Positions 11,640 through 24,534 of a stretch of DNA of 64,000 nucleotides are shown here, in pieces. The notes under the pieces are model-generated. The model saw only the letters and a program-made list of their open reading frames with translations. It did not search any database and had not been told where the DNA came from. The translations under genes and the position numbers were made by a program. The first letter of the stretch is position 1. Every line of letters begins with the position of its first letter. Origin of the DNA: Welwitschia mirabilis (lineage: Eukaryota; Gnetophyta; Gnetopsida; Welwitschiales); the NCBI GenBank assembly GCA_051453625.1, contig JBOZIK010000001.1:23910359-23974358 (forward strand). The letters are read 5' to 3'.

Positions 11640-14600
11640 TGATATATATTTTGAGAATCTTATATATTATTAATCCTTTAATAGTGGTTGTAATCTCCTC
11701 ATTGTGGTTAATTTTTCTTTTAAAAATGTGACAACAAAGGTTAAAGAATAGTTGTATTCCAGAAGACATCTGAAATACATCTAGTTACCAAGGCCATAAC
11801 TATATATCATAACTTATATATTAAAAAGAAAAAATTAACTTTATTCTAATATGTGATGGAATGAAAATCCAAATATCTTTAGTTCAATATCATGCACAAT
11901 CATTAAATTCTATTTTTACCAAAAAGTAAAGCTTTATAGTTTTAAAATTATTTCAAATTATCTTAACAATTTAATAAGTTATTTAGTATGTATTTCCCTT
12001 AATGAATTTAATACAATCATAAGGAAATTAAAATAGTAATAAGATAAGTTTATTTGAAATAAAATAATAAATACAAACTTTATTAGATAAAGGAATATAT
12101 TACAACATTACTTAAAAACATAACAAAAGCCTTACTAAAACTACTTAAAGATAAGAAATAGATAACTCTACTAAAGTAACTTAATTTTTGAAATGGCTAG
12201 CTATTAGAGTATTTGATCTTAGATGACCTTGCAGAACTCTTACTTGGGGCTAGTAAGTGCATTCCACTTAAAGATTTTAACAGCATGTCTATTTCTTTAG
12301 GGTGAGCTTGTCAAAAATTCTTGTAAGGCTTTGCATTCCATATCATTTTTCTATGTTCTCCCTATCAAAGCTTAGTGTAGCTAGACTAAGTATAGGATTT
12401 GGATTTTGAAGCTAATCAACTTTATTTTTTAATGCTTACACTTGTCTAGCTAGTTAACCTAAGAAAACATCATAAGATGAGTCTTCTTNNNNNNNNNNNN
12501 NNNNNNNNTTTTCTATCTAGCCCTCAGATACTTAGACACTAAAGGATAAATCATGGAACTAAAACTGAGAATAATGATCCTGTTCTCAAATTTTTCTCTA
12601 CTAGATTTAGTAATGAAAGTATCTAATGTATCTAAGAACTTAGTAATTGATTTATAATCAAAATATAATAAGTATTACATTTCATTTTTAGACCTAATAG
12701 TAATTGAAGATGATTAGGATTCTATACTTATGATACAAATATTAATTTGTATAGAAACTAAATTAAAAATACAATGCTGTACCTACTAACATCAAAAGAA
12801 ATAATGTGAGAGTAAGGGGGAGAATATGTCATAAGGTTTAAATAGGAAGGAATAGTAAGAATTAAATAGGATTAGGTGGAAGAACTCTAATACTCAGTAT
12901 GGAGAATGATGAATGGTTATCATGAAGGAATGAAATTTATAGCATAAATATTACTTAATTTAGTTGACAAGTGTGATTTATCTTGAGATACTTAATATCC
13001 TAATGTTTAATAATGAAGTAAAAGATTTTAAAGTAATTACATACCTATTCTATCAAACATCTTAGATCTGCTAAGTATACAGTGATGATATTCATGTTAA
13101 AATAAAAGTCAAGGGATCTTGAACTAATTAAGGTTTAACCTAAAGTTGGAACTTTAGCTTAATTTATGCTCAGCTCAGATTTTTCCCAAGTTTCAAGTTT
13201 TTGTAAGGACCCACTAAATTTTTTATTATCATTAATTATCTAATGGTTATTTAAAATCCTAAATTTTTTTAAATTAATAAAAACATTTAGATAATATTAT
13301 GAAAACATGATTAGTAGTATATAGAAAAAGAATGTATTTTTAAATAAGAATACAATTACTTTTATTACTTCTTTGATAGAGCAATATAATGGGTTGAAAC
13401 TATAAAATAAGTTTATCTAGTTGACTAACACTAACTCAAGGTTGAATCTTTGAATAATATTTCAAGTCACCTTTATAAATGTAGAAATTTTATCTTCTTA
13501 GATTCTGTGTTTTTTAAACCTACATAAAATAATATAACTTGGTTAATTGACAGTAATATAAAGTCAAAACTGTGAGTAAGATTTCAAGTCAAGACATTGT
13601 GATGTAAGCTTAGAAGATTGACTAATACCAACTTAAAGTCAAAATTTTGAGTTAGATTTTAAGACAAAAAATTATACTACAAGCTTGAAGAGTTGATTAA
13701 TACTAACTCAAAGTTAAAACTTTGAGATAGATTTCAAGTCAACTTATTTTTATGAAAATAAAAACCCATTACTAAAGAGTAGAGTTCTTTTCTCAAAGGA
13801 CCTTGTTGACTTTCCACTATATCTTCTTTCTGCAATCATAATTTTTTTTCATCTTACTTAATTATATTTAATTGGTTAGGATTTAAAGGATCTCGTTGAG
13901 AACTTTTGAGTTGTCGATAACCCCCTTTGAACCTTTTACTAGCTCCATAATGAATTTGATAGTCCCTGTTAAGAACTCAAGAGTACTTGATGACCCTTAT
14001 CAAATTCTTTGGTTGCAGAGAGTAGTAACCATTTAAATATGATACCCTATTCCTCAGACCTATTAATTAAAACCAAACTTAACACCCCTAGACCCCTTTC
14101 CCTGGAAAAAAAAATTCCTCGATGACCCCCATCGAAAAGCAACAAATAGTTTATTTTTACATTACCTATCCCACTTCAGCCTTCATGATATCCATTTCAT
14201 GTGAACTACTTTTTTTACTATTCTCTTGCCATCACATCATTAATTTTGTACATCAACATCCACATGGAATTATTCCATTTTTAATGATTTTCTAGTGAAA
14301 AAGTTTTACTCTCTTCAAATGTGTGAATTGAATGCAACAACAAGTACACATTTTTAGCTATTTGAAGCTAGAAATAAGTATGTAATTTTACTTTTACTTG
14401 TGCATTTTCCTTTCTCATGCTTGAGTTCTTTTAGCATTATGGTGAAATATCTCCACACAAAAATTTTAAGTTTGTCATTGTTTTTGATATTTTTATTTTT
14501 AAGCATTCAAACGTATGCAAATATTTAACTTGGAGATAGGATGAAAAACAAAATTTTGTGAAAAGAAAATGCTGGCAAAGTGTAAATTCTTTCAAGATGA

Positions 14601-15500
14601 TATTTTATATTTTTTCACTTTCAAAATGAGAAAGTTTTATACTCTTTTTAAGAAACAAAGAAACCTACCTAACGAGTGTGAAATTGTTTCTTAAATATTA
14701 TTACTTAAGTAGTTTTATTATTTTATAAAAAAATGTTTTTAATAATATTTTAAACAACCTTATCTAACTCAAAAAATGATAATTTGACAAAAAGAAAAAT
14801 CATTTCTTTTTTAAATTTTTTAAATTTGTTTTTAGGCCCCTTTTTAGTAGATTTTAAACAATCTATCATTGAATTAGGTTGGTATGAGTGATTAACAATG
14901 ATTGACAAATTTACTTTAGAATCTGTTTACAAATTTTATAAGAATTTGAAGTTGATGAGTATAAAATTGTATTGAAAATAATTATTGAGAATGAGAAAAT
15001 ATCAATTACTTAAAAAGAAATTAAAAAAATGTTACACTTTCTATCTATAGGTAAATCTATTGAGGATACGAGAAGAAAAGAAGATACAAATTTAAGCATG
15101 AGTCTATTTGGAGGATGGTAATGTAAGGCATAATACCTATGAAGAAATATTTAGAATCAAATTTTTTTATTATTTCAAATATTATGGTTAGTAATTTAGT
15201 ACTAATTCTACATAAATAGAAGGATATCACATTACCTAGTCTATACATGACAACAGTTGTAAAGGATAGAACAATCAAACAAATGTTAATATTATAGAAA
15301 GAATTTTTTTTAATTTAGTTAGATATGTTTTTAAAATGAGGAAGGTTGGAATAGGAGATTTTGATGTAGTAGAGCTAGGATTTCCATCTTTAATAGCCCA
15401 AATAATAAATAAAACCAAAGTTCCATTTAGGCTAAATAAGTCCTGTGTGGACTTAACAATTTAGAGTCTTTTTAGAGTTAAAGAATTAAGTCTTTTAAAT
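11640..15500. other. Post-pol AT-rich tract, no recognisable gene
   Basis: The region lies between the integrase tail and the coiled-coil remnant, still inside the element. Stops occur in all frames. It contains a 20-N gap (12489-12508) and a tandem repeat (13418-13745). Such long 3' tracts can hold an extra or env-like ORF in Athila/Tat elements, but no such protein can be read here. A separate old insertion inside this tract is possible. I found no clear LTR pair. Confidence 0.5.
13418..13745. repeat. Imperfect tandem repeat, unit about 75 bp
   Basis: A unit reading roughly GTTGACTAATACTAACTCAA, then AGTCAAAACTTTGAGTTAGA and TTTCAAGTCA, recurs near 13422, 13545, 13618 and 13694. The last three are 73-76 bp apart, and the first is separated by an extra 45 bp or so. 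Copies differ mainly by transitions. Confidence 0.75.
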
Positions 15501-15739
15501 ACCATAAGACAAAGAAGTTCAAATTAAGGAACTTCTCAATTAGAACCAGGTGAGCCCTCTTTTATTTCATAAATCCTTCCCTCATTGATGCCTCTTATAA
15601 GTATGGGTCAAGACCCAACATAGTTTACTTTTAAAGGACTTCTTCATCCCCATTCATTATAGCCTAGTTGATTCTCTAAAGTACTAGAAGAAGATAAGAT
15701 TAACAATATTTACATTACCTTAAATCCAATTAAGGATGA

Positions 15740-16020
15740 AATTCAAACTTGTCTCAGCAAGAAGGAAGAACTATTAAAATTACAAAATTAAGTTTTTTAT
15801 TTAAAGATTGAAAATAAATTTTTAAGACAAAGAATAGATCAAGAAAAGAAACATGCTAAAAGATTACAACAACAAATAATCAAAAAAGAGGAAAATATTA
15901 AGTATCAAAAGCATATAAGGACATGAGTAGGAAATTCCAGAGAGCTTACGAGAGGATTTCTAAATTGAAAACAGTTGTTAAAGATAGGAAGGAATTGGAA
16001 AATTTTCCAAGATAAAAACT
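15740..16020 (+). pseudogene. Coiled-coil-like remnant in the post-pol region
   Basis: A mostly open plus-strand stretch reads KIENKFLRQRIDQEKKHA, continuing KRLQQQIIKKEENIKYQKH, then after a few stops KLKTVVKDRKELENF. Leu, Ile and Lys/Glu spacing suggests an amphipathic coiled coil. The neighbouring sequence to about 17400 has the same Lys/Glu-rich character with many stops. I cannot match it to a named family. It could be the extra 3' ORF known in some Tat/Athila elements. Confidence 0.45.
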
Positions 16021-17497
16021 AGAAATGCTAGTCTTTTTATTGTGGAATATCACTTCAACTAAAAAATATGATGTTAAATATATAAATAATAAATAAAAAT
16101 TTATTACATTTATGCATAATGAAGGTCCTTCACCATCAAACAAGTAATAATCAAATAAGGTCTATGTATACTTGAAGGGAATGAATGAAAAAAATATGAA
16201 TATTCAAGCATAGGCCTAGGAATATAAACACAAATGGATTGAAGCCCAAAATTTAATTGATTATTATAATTCCATCTTAGGAGTAAACAAAAGAGCCATG
16301 AATTAAATTATAAAAGAAAATAAGGCTTTAAAAAATAGAATAAAAGAAGCAAGCTCTTCTAGTTATCGAACTGATTAAGATTTAGCCATTAAGCATATGA
16401 TCTTAGAAATAAAAGAGAAGATCAGAAGGACAGTATATTCAATACAATATATTTCTTATACCTTTTCAAATATAATTGCTAAAATTAACAATAAAATAAA
16501 TCTAAGTGTTGTAGATGCTTTAAAAAAATCTTATGGTCATTTGGAAAAGGATATTAGGTTAATACATTCATAATATACCCAACTTATTATTCAAAATTTA
16601 GAAAAGTTGAGATTGCTACATGAACTATACCTAATGGAGGTTAAGTTTGGTAAAAAAATTAGTTTTGGCCATGAGGAATTAGCAGTTCCTTAAAGCCTTA
16701 ATTACTGTCCTTGGAAGTTATATGATTTGATTAATAGATTTAAAGAGCAATTAGAAAGTATCATTCAAAATGCTTGTGGGGGTAGTCAAGGCTAAATAAA
16801 ATTTTTCATACTTATAGAAATGGGATTAAATCTTTATAAAATGATTTTGTACAGAAAATAAGTAAATTCTCTACAAGGAATTTAAAATTATTTTAAATAA
16901 TACAATAATAAAATTTCATAAAATAATAGAAGAATGTGAAACAAATATGAAAGTTTTTATAGTATCCTCTTAAGATCTTTAGTAGCTATATTCCTTTAGA
17001 GATAGAATTGTAAAAAATATAACTATACTCAGAGGTAGTTTGATGGATATTTTTTTAAGTTATAAAATAAAGATATATCATATATACACTCCCATTAGGA
17101 TAACTCTCAAGAGTAGGATTATAAGTCAAAATGGCTTCAAAACCAAAACATATGCCTCGAAGGCTTAAAAAATAATTCTTTTAGTTGTAAAAGAAAGAGA
17201 GGAAAGCCAAAGCTACTAAGGGCTTCTTTAAAAGGGAGAGGTAGAAGAAAAAAAGATAGTAACTAAAGAACCATTGGATATAAAACTTATGGATTTGAAT
17301 GATCCTATTTTATAGGAAGAACAAACAAAAATTCGGGTTACCTTAGAATAGGAAAAGTAATTAGCCTAGTTGTATAAGAAATTAGAAGAATTAGAATGTA
17401 GTGAAGATCATCTTTTTGTTTTCAAAACAAGAAAGGAAAAATGATAAGCTTACTTTTTTTCTTTCTTATGTATACTTTGTTAAGGGACTAACAAAAT

Positions 17498-17514
17498 CTT
17501 GAGCTTGGGGGAAC
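17498..17514 (+). promoter_or_regulatory. Polypurine tract before the 3' LTR
   Basis: The sequence GAGCTTGGGGGAAC runs directly into the 3' LTR start. A purine-rich run here primes plus-strand DNA synthesis in LTR elements. Confidence 0.65.
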
Positions 17515-18491
17515 TGATGAGTAAAGATAAGGATGTAAATTTTTCTTATTAATAAAATGTTTTTTTCTTATATTGTATATTTTAGATGGCATTAAATATT
17601 TCTCTTTAGTATTTAGGTTAATATACTAATTAGTTAATATACTCAATAGTTAATATGTTTGTTAGTTTATATGTTAGTAGGTCAGCATATAAAATTGTAT
17701 CATTGTGTTATTAGTACAATATTCCATTTAGTATGAGAATGAGTGAGAAGATTAAGATGGCAAAAATACTGCAACAGATTCAACCATAAACCTATTCTTT
17801 AAGAGTAAAGAAAGGAAACAATAACATATAAAGGGCTAAAGGGTATAATAAGGGGATCATCACACAAAAGAAGAATCTTTTAGCAAAAAGACTCTAGAAA
17901 TAGAACTAAGCAAGAGATCAAAAAGAAGTTCGAAACATCCTAAAAAGGATGTGCCAACATCTCTAATGTTTCAATGTTACTTGCAAATGAAAGCATAAAA
18001 TTATTAGTATATTTTTGTGTAATGTTTTGGTATTTTAATAAAAAGCTGAAAAGTAAATATTTTTGAGAAGTATCATGAACATGTTTTATTACTTGAAAAA
18101 GCAATATTCTCTTTCACTTACTTCTATTTATGTAGCTAAATACAAATTAGGATAATTAGTGATACTCAGAAATAAGTATTATTCAATGTTTAGTAAAACT
18201 TCTATTATGTTTTTTCCATTTTTTTCAATCCCCATAATGTCATATATGTACATAGCTTACTTTAGCAATTATTAACCTAACTAGTTCAAGTAACTTCATC
18301 ATGAGTTTATCTTCATGATGCATTTGGAACTACATGGTTGAAGTATTAGTGGTCTCAGTTAGTTCTTTAGTAAACCTCTAATTTTAATCTAATGGTTTAA
18401 GCTTATTTTAGATTAATATCATTATAGTTTTCTGATTTTTTAGCCTAATTTCATAGTATTTTCTATATTTATTTTATAATATAAGCTTTCA
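17515..18491 (+). repeat. 3' LTR of the 1.9-18.5 kb gypsy element
   Basis: It starts TGATGAGTAAAG and ends CTTTCA, and aligns with 1944-3072. It follows a polypurine tract and is followed by the CCACT target duplicate at 18492-18496. Confidence 0.9.
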
Positions 18492-18496
18492 CCACT

Positions 18497-20040
18497 ACTT
18501 CACCCAATAAATTCCATCAATCACTCTTTCCTTCTATCCATTTACAAGTTCATTAGATTAGATGATCTTAGTTGATGACCCCTAAGTGAATGAATAGTTA
18601 ATAGGTAATTGTTTCATTATTTTGAACTAATAGAATTTAAGTTTACCAGTAGTTTTTCAAAAAAAGGTTTTCTTACTTTTTAGTTAAATTATTAAGTTTT
18701 AGTTTCACTTAAGATCTTTTAATGAGAAATTATGTTAAAGTAAGATGGAATCTACTTTTAGGCAATGTGAATTGTTTTTAAAGGTATTTTTATGGGGATA
18801 AGGCTTATCTTAATTAGGCTAATGACCTAGTGCCTGCATAAACATGTATTGAATATGGAAAGGATAATTTAAAAAAATTAAAAATATCTGCTTTCCTAGA
18901 AGCACATTATTGTATGATCAATTAAAAGTGGTCTTAGTGAACTACATCAGTGCTATGAATGGTCATGAGTAATGCAGCTCTGATGATATATTTGATGACA
19001 TGTTCAACTACAATGGGGCTATAAATGCTCACTAGCAATACGATACTAAATCTTTCATAAATCAACATGTTTAACTCTATTGAAAGGAGGTGTCATAAAA
19101 CTAAATGCCAAATTAGATCAAAATGCTTGAAACATAAAATAAGGCATGATTGTAGAAAAGGAAAATTGGAATAAAAAAGATGGAATTGGGAGATGCTTTT
19201 TGTATTTACTTTTCTTTAACTTGTACAGTTGAGAATTTACTTAACTAATTTTTGTTGACTTATAGTTTTACCTAGAAGATACCTTATTTAAATGATAATA
19301 TGAAACATTGTAAATTTAGAAAAAAATTTCTAATATTTTTAATAAATGTGACCATTAACTTAGGTATTCTATCTTTTAAATTTATATATAATGGATTTTC
19401 ATTAGGTTTGTTCATAAAAATTGTATTTTATTTTAAACCTTTCATTGCATTGCTTTTCCAAATACATTCTTCATCATCATGTACTAGCCTAATTAACTTG
19501 TTTTCAAAAGCCTTGTATAAATTTTCCATCTTTGTAATTCTGAGGACAAATTTTCATTAGGATAACATGTTCACTTTTATAGAATTCTTTTAATTTTGAT
19601 GCCTTAATTATTAAAAATTTGATTAATTTTTTTTTTTAAATGTCATATCATTTTCTGACTTGCCTTTTTCACTTACTCAAATTTTCCATTCTTTACTAGT
19701 TATTTATTACCTTTTTGCTAAGGGTCTAGTAAAATACTAGTTAGGATTGTATTTGTAAGCTAAAATTAACATTTTACACAAGTATAATTAATCAATTTAG
19801 CATAGGGAAAAATATTAAATTAATGGTTTTATTAAATATTAAAGTTTTCTACTAATTTTATTACCTTTATATGAAACTATAAACTTCCTTTAATATGAGT
19901 ATGTATATTATGGCCTTTAGAAGAACTATTTTCAAAATGAAGAACTTTTAGCATCAAATGCTGCATTGTCTTTCAGGACTATTGATGGTGGCCTTTTAAG
20001 GGAAACTAATACTAAACTCATGTTTCTATAATGTTTTATA
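18497..20040. other. AT-rich DNA, no recognisable gene
   Basis: No LTR pair or retroelement motif is clear. A 86-codon plus-strand frame at 19300-19560 is very hydrophobic and Phe-rich, while the minus strand of the same stretch is Lys/Glu-rich. The coding signal, if any, is a worn minus-strand retroelement frame. I cannot assign it. Confidence 0.4.
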
Positions 20041-21010
20041 GAATTAATCACATTGGATGTATGGGCTCAATTAGATAATAAATTAGAACTAACCTTAAAC
20101 TCCAATGACATGTGGTAGAAGTACAAATTGACACATCGAAATAACATGTGGTGCAACAATGATAATTGAGATAAAGAGATATCACATGATATTAATTTAT
20201 AATATTATCAATAGTAAAAGAACACATTATTATCCTTTTTGCATAAGAATACATAACATCTTTATTTGTAACTATATGACAAATGTATTTGTAACTCCCT
20301 CCTTATGTAACTATCCTTAAGAAGTAATTCCCCTTATGTAACTGCCATCTAATGCTTCAAGACAACATCTAATATAATCATAGTGTAATTTCACAAGCCT
20401 TTCCTCATCTATAAAAGGGCCTTGACACTTCATTGTAAACATATTTTCGTTTGCTTAATGTGGGAAAGACTTAGAGGCTTGCACATTGTGGTGCTCTAAT
20501 ACCTTTGTTGAGGGTAAAATGTTTGAGACTAATTAAGAAGTCTTTCTTCTTCTCCTTCTTCATTGATGTAATATATATTCNNNNNNNNNNNNNNNNNNNN
20601 NNNNNNNNNNNNNNNNNNNNNNNNNNNNNNNNNNNNNNNNNNNNNNNNNNNNNNNNNNNNNNNNNNNNNNNNNNNNNNNNACATGTCAAATGTATTTGTA
20701 ACTCCCTTCTTATGTAACTATCCTTAAGAAGTAATTCCCCTTATGTAAATGCCATCTAATGCTTCAAGAAAACATCTAATATAATCATATTATAGTTTCA
20801 CAAGCCTTTCCTCATCTATAAAAGGGCCTCGACACTTCATTGTAAACATATTTTCGTTTGCTCAATGTGGGAAAGACTTAGAGGCTTGCACGTTGTGGTG
20901 CTTTAATACCTTTATTGAGGGTAAAATGTTTGAGGCTAATTAAGAAGTCTTTCTTATTCTCCTTCTTCATTGATGTAATATATATTCATTTTAGGTTTTA
21001 ATATAAGATT
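20040..21010 (+). promoter_or_regulatory. LTR-like promoter segment with TATA box
   Basis: A TATAAAAG box sits at 20410-20417, followed by a pyrimidine-rich leader and a TTTCGTTTGCT segment. This layout resembles the U3/R part of a plant LTR. The block recurs after the 100-N gap, with its TATA box at about 20817-20824, as part of the duplicated gap flanks. I could not define LTR ends or find a partner LTR in the window, so a solo LTR fragment is only a likely reading. Confidence 0.45.
20274..20987. repeat. 307-bp copies flanking a 100-N gap
   Basis: Positions 20274-20580 and 20681 to about 20987 are nearly identical, including the TATA segment, and the gap is exactly 100 N. Differences are mostly transitions. 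This is probably an overlap or haplotype duplicate. Confidence 0.85.
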
Positions 21011-21479
21011 TGGTTTAAGCCCTTTCATTGTTATTGTACAATTTGCTTGGCATTAGCAATGTTTAGGTAAGACTTGTGCTTGAAATAGGTTCATCTTTTT
21101 AATTAAAGATTAGAACATGATATTAGTAATATTTAGTTTAACTTATTTAATTATCAAGTTTTTTCAAACCATACTAATTATTCAAAGTTACTTTTATGAT
21201 TTATAGTTTCTATTGTTTGATGTATCCTATGAACTTCTGTTCATACTTTTCATAATTTTAAAGGATTGTGAAGTATAAGGAGTACTAGATAACTCATCAA
21301 CACTTATATGATGGATGAGATTATGCCTCTATGCTAAGCCTTAATGACTTGATAATTTATTGCATGTTTTAAAATACAGGAATCATTAGAGTAAAGCAGT
21401 AGATTTGGATAAATCTCTAGATCCTTAGAACATTTCGATTTCCTTGCATTGTCGATTAAATATCACTACTTTCTTCTCA

Positions 21480-22420
21480 ACTTTAGATTTTCATTTGTTT
21501 GAATTTTCTATTATAAGTTAAAGTATTATGTATCCTTTGATTAAAATTACCCCATATATCCTTATGAAAGAATAGTACTAAGTGTTTCACATAGTTTAAA
21601 TTTCAATCATTATTGTACTTTAATCATGTAATTTCTTGATGTCTTTCAGCATTTACCCTATAGTTCTACCTTCCTTGATGATTGGTCTAGATTATGTTTG
21701 ACTAATTTCCATCAATTCTTCCAAGATTTTTCAAGCATATTTCAAAGTTAAGTAAATTTCTAGTACATGTAAAATCTACAAGTTTCTTAGTTTGGCTATT
21801 GAATTAATTATAAAAGTAGTTAACAAGTTCTTATCTTAAAAATTAATTTACAAGCTTGGATGAGGGAGTAATTAAAAAAGTTCTTCTATTAAAAATTCAT
21901 TTAAAAGCTTGGATGAGAAAGTAATTAAAAATCTTTTATAAGTTGTATCATAATCTTCATGATGAGGTTACGAAAAATTGATGACTTCTTTTTTTTTCTT
22001 TTTCTCATGGTTGCTTAACTCATGAAAATTTTTATGAAAGCATTTTGAACTTGGATCCAAGTCTTAAGGCTTTTATGGGGGATAGTTTTTAACTAATTTT
22101 TAGCCTTACCTCTAAGATTGAAAAAAAACGATAATGTAAGTCCTATCAGTTACCTTATTTTTTCCATTTTCTAAAGTGAGAATGAGTTATTCTATTTTAG
22201 CTAAGTGTTGAAAAGGGTCTTCTTCATCATCTCTTGAGAAGGTAGGATAGGCTTACAAGTTTTTGAGTTCCACATCATCTCCATTAGGTAGATCAAAGGA
22301 GTTTTAAATCTCTCTTTTTCTTTGAGCTATTAATTCCTTGAGGGTTAATGTGGTAGAGGTAGTAGTAGAAGCAAAGGCAAAAATGTTTAGAGTTTTAGAA
22401 GGGAAAAATATTTAATAGGT
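21480..22420 (-). pseudogene. gag remnant of a minus-strand Ty3/gypsy element (copy A)
   Basis: This stretch aligns on the same strand with 35290-36130 at many places (for example CTCATGGTT near 22003 and 35639). The minus strand encodes a worn gag with a hydrophobic/Trp core, clearer in the second copy. It lies the expected distance from a tRNA-Asp-like primer site (22670-22687). No pol could be recognised further along the minus strand, so pol may be lost. A short tandem duplication sits at 21833-21938. Confidence 0.65.
21833..21938. repeat. Two tandem copies of about 53 bp
   Basis: The unit TTAAAAATTAATTTACAAGC, then TTGGATGAGGGAGTAATTAA, is followed directly by a second copy with a few changes. 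Confidence 0.8.
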
Positions 22421-22669
22421 AGGATATGAAGAGGAAAATGGTTTAAACAAATCACTTTTAAAAATAGATAAATTACTTTCTAAATATGAAAAGCATAATA
22501 ATAATCTCGTTATATTCTATATTGAAACAAAATTTTCTAATCTCAAGTTCTTGAATTAAACCCTTATTTAATTACTTTATTGATAAATTACTTCTCTTTT
22601 TTATGATTTTTCCATGTGACCATTCTTTAAATAGTGAAAAACGCAACATTTTAGACTTCCTTGAACTTC

Positions 22670-22687
22670 TTCCTAGTAATGGCACTA
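22670..22687 (-). promoter_or_regulatory. tRNA-Asp-type primer-binding site (copy A)
   Basis: Read on the plus strand, TTCCTAGTAATGGCACTA matches the plant tRNA-Asp 3' end TCCCCGGCAACGGCGCCA at 11 of 18 positions. The other seven are all C-to-T or G-to-A. It lies between gag and the LTR, as expected for a minus-strand element. Confidence 0.75.
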
Positions 22688-22689
22688 AT

Positions 22690-23127
22690 ATACTATAATG
22701 CAAATCATCTGATCAATTGACTACTTTCTTCCAATGAATCGTTTATCTTTGATACCTATAAATCTAAATAAAACTCACTCAAACCATACTAGTATATGGG
22801 AGTTAACTTGAATATTATACTTTGGAGATGAATTCGAAATAGAAAATTATAAGATTGGTTGAATTAAAAAGAATATAATCTAAATGATTTCCTTTTCTAA
22901 CTTTAGAATGATAAATTAATGAAAATGCAATAATGCAGTGAATCCATATAAGATGTGAATATGAGATACAAGCCTAGATGCAAAGCCTAATCAAGTGTAC
23001 CAACTTGTTATTACCCAAGTTAGACCTCATAATCTATATCAATTACAAATAATTATTACTTAAATCAAGTAACAAAAACTAAAAGAAAGATTAGAAAGTA
23101 ATTTAAAAGAATATTTTACTTAATAAA
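22690..23127 (-). repeat. Part of the 5' LTR of the minus-strand gypsy element (copy A)
   Basis: It directly follows the primer site on the LTR side and resembles the segments after 36850 and 62740. It is cut at 23127 by insertion of the copia-like element and appears to resume at 30869. The far end of this LTR is not clear because of gaps. Confidence 0.55.
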
Positions 23128-24476
23128 TATTGGAAAATCTAGTTTTGATGATTTCACTTGTCAAACATTTTGTGCCTTTACGTAGACATGTTGTTACAAG
23201 TACATTAGACCTTAAAAGTTTCTAGACCATGATGGATCTTCTAAGGAAATATCTCCTAAAAAGGATCAAATGCTAAACTACAAAATCAAGTGTTTGAAGA
23301 TGTTTGAAAAATTGAATATGTCTTAAGTAAAAACATTTAACAAAAGTGAAGATGCCTAAAATGTACTGATCTAGAATAGGTAACAAATTCAATTTGCTTT
23401 TCACTAATATTTTATGTTTTAGGTAAGCACCAAATTTATACATCACAGATTTATAATTACAAAGATCCAAGTATACTATAGTGCAAAATTCATAAGAATC
23501 TGAGCAAGTTGACTCAAGACGTCTACAAACGTGAAGATGTCTTGAAAGCAAATATCTATAAAATTCAAGATGACTTGACCCAAAGTTAATTTCAATTAAA
23601 AACAAAGTTACACATCCCAATCATAGGCATTAGCTATATATTGCATGGTAGTTATAGATTCAAATGACTACCTTCCAAGCTCAAATGAATAAATCTTTCT
23701 TATTATTATAAAGAATTGACATCAAGAATAAAATAAAAAAACATTTGACACTTTTATTAAATCAATTAAACTTACTAATATTAAAAGCATGAGTAAAGAA
23801 AACCTCTCACAAAGAAATTAAAAGATTTAGTAGTAAGAAACTAGCATTGTTTCATTTCTTAGATTTAAATCTTCATTGTAATCATCTTCCTCATTTATAT
23901 TCTTAACAACAACAACTTCAAGAATATTAAAGTCTTCATCAAAGCATACTTAGGATTGTTGTTGTATTACATTTTAGTTATTTCATTATGGACTATATTA
24001 TTATTAAATACTATTGTGGAGTCCATTTCTTGAAATATCAAATACTTTATAAGGCAACACTTATAGAGGTTTGTATTAGTTATTATGCTTTTAGGCACTT
24101 CTTAAATGTAATGTTATTAATCAGCCAGAAAACCATTATTTCCTTGTGGAGGAGAGAGTGTTGTATTATGAGAAGACTCTCAATATTATAAAGGTTTATG
24201 GTGCACCTGTGAAAACCACTATTCCCTTTAAGAGAACTTGCAAGAGACTCTTACTTGTTGTAAGGTTGATGGTGTGATAGAAAACCACTATTTCTTGTAG
24301 GTCAAGAATATCTAGAGATGTGAGTAAAAGCTATCCTTTGTGTGTGGACATACCTAGGTTGGGAAACCACATTATTTGATAAGGTCTTTTATTATGCATT
24401 TTATTTTATTATTTGATTTAATATTTATGTGGTGAAACTTAATTACCCCTCCCTTGTAAGTTCAAATCAATCCTCA
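23128..24476 (+). repeat. 5' LTR of the copia-like element
   Basis: Pairs with 29562-30863. It contains several copies of an AAGATGTC/GACGTC-like motif (for example GACGTC at 23518 and GATGTCTTG near 23537). The 115-codon minus-strand frame at 23273-23620 lies wholly inside it and is probably a chance frame. Confidence 0.9.
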
Positions 24477-24478
24477 AG

Positions 24479-24492
24479 TGATATTAGGTGGA
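24479..24492 (+). promoter_or_regulatory. Initiator-tRNA-like primer-binding site (TGATATTAGGTGG)
   Basis: Two bases after the 5' LTR, this fits the plant copia primer site TGGTATCAGAG with G-to-A and C-to-T changes, complementary to the 3' end of initiator tRNA-Met. Confidence 0.65.
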
Positions 24493-24534
24493 TACTGATG
24501 AAAAGTAGTAACTTCCTTGAGAGAACTATGGAAG

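Larger units (their letters stand above)
1944..18491 (+). mobile_element. Full-length Athila/Tat-type Ty3/gypsy LTR retrotransposon, decayed
   Basis: Two LTRs (1944-3072 and 17515-18491) align over their whole length. They bracket a primer-binding site, gag, protease, RT, RNase H and integrase remnants in the order PR-RT-RH-IN, which defines Ty3/gypsy, all on the plus strand. The flanking 5-mers are TCACT (1939-1943) and CCACT (18492-18496), a target duplication with one transition. RNase H and integrase motifs resemble the plant Athila/Tat branch. At 16.5 kb it is long for the class, partly because of a solo LTR inside gag, duplicated gap flanks, and about 6 kb after pol. Every reading frame is broken by stops, so it is not autonomous now. 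Confidence 0.9.

Noticed and set aside
23273-23620. 115-codon minus-strand frame
   Set aside because: It lies inside the copia LTR and has no recognisable domain. Chance openness of AT-rich DNA explains it.
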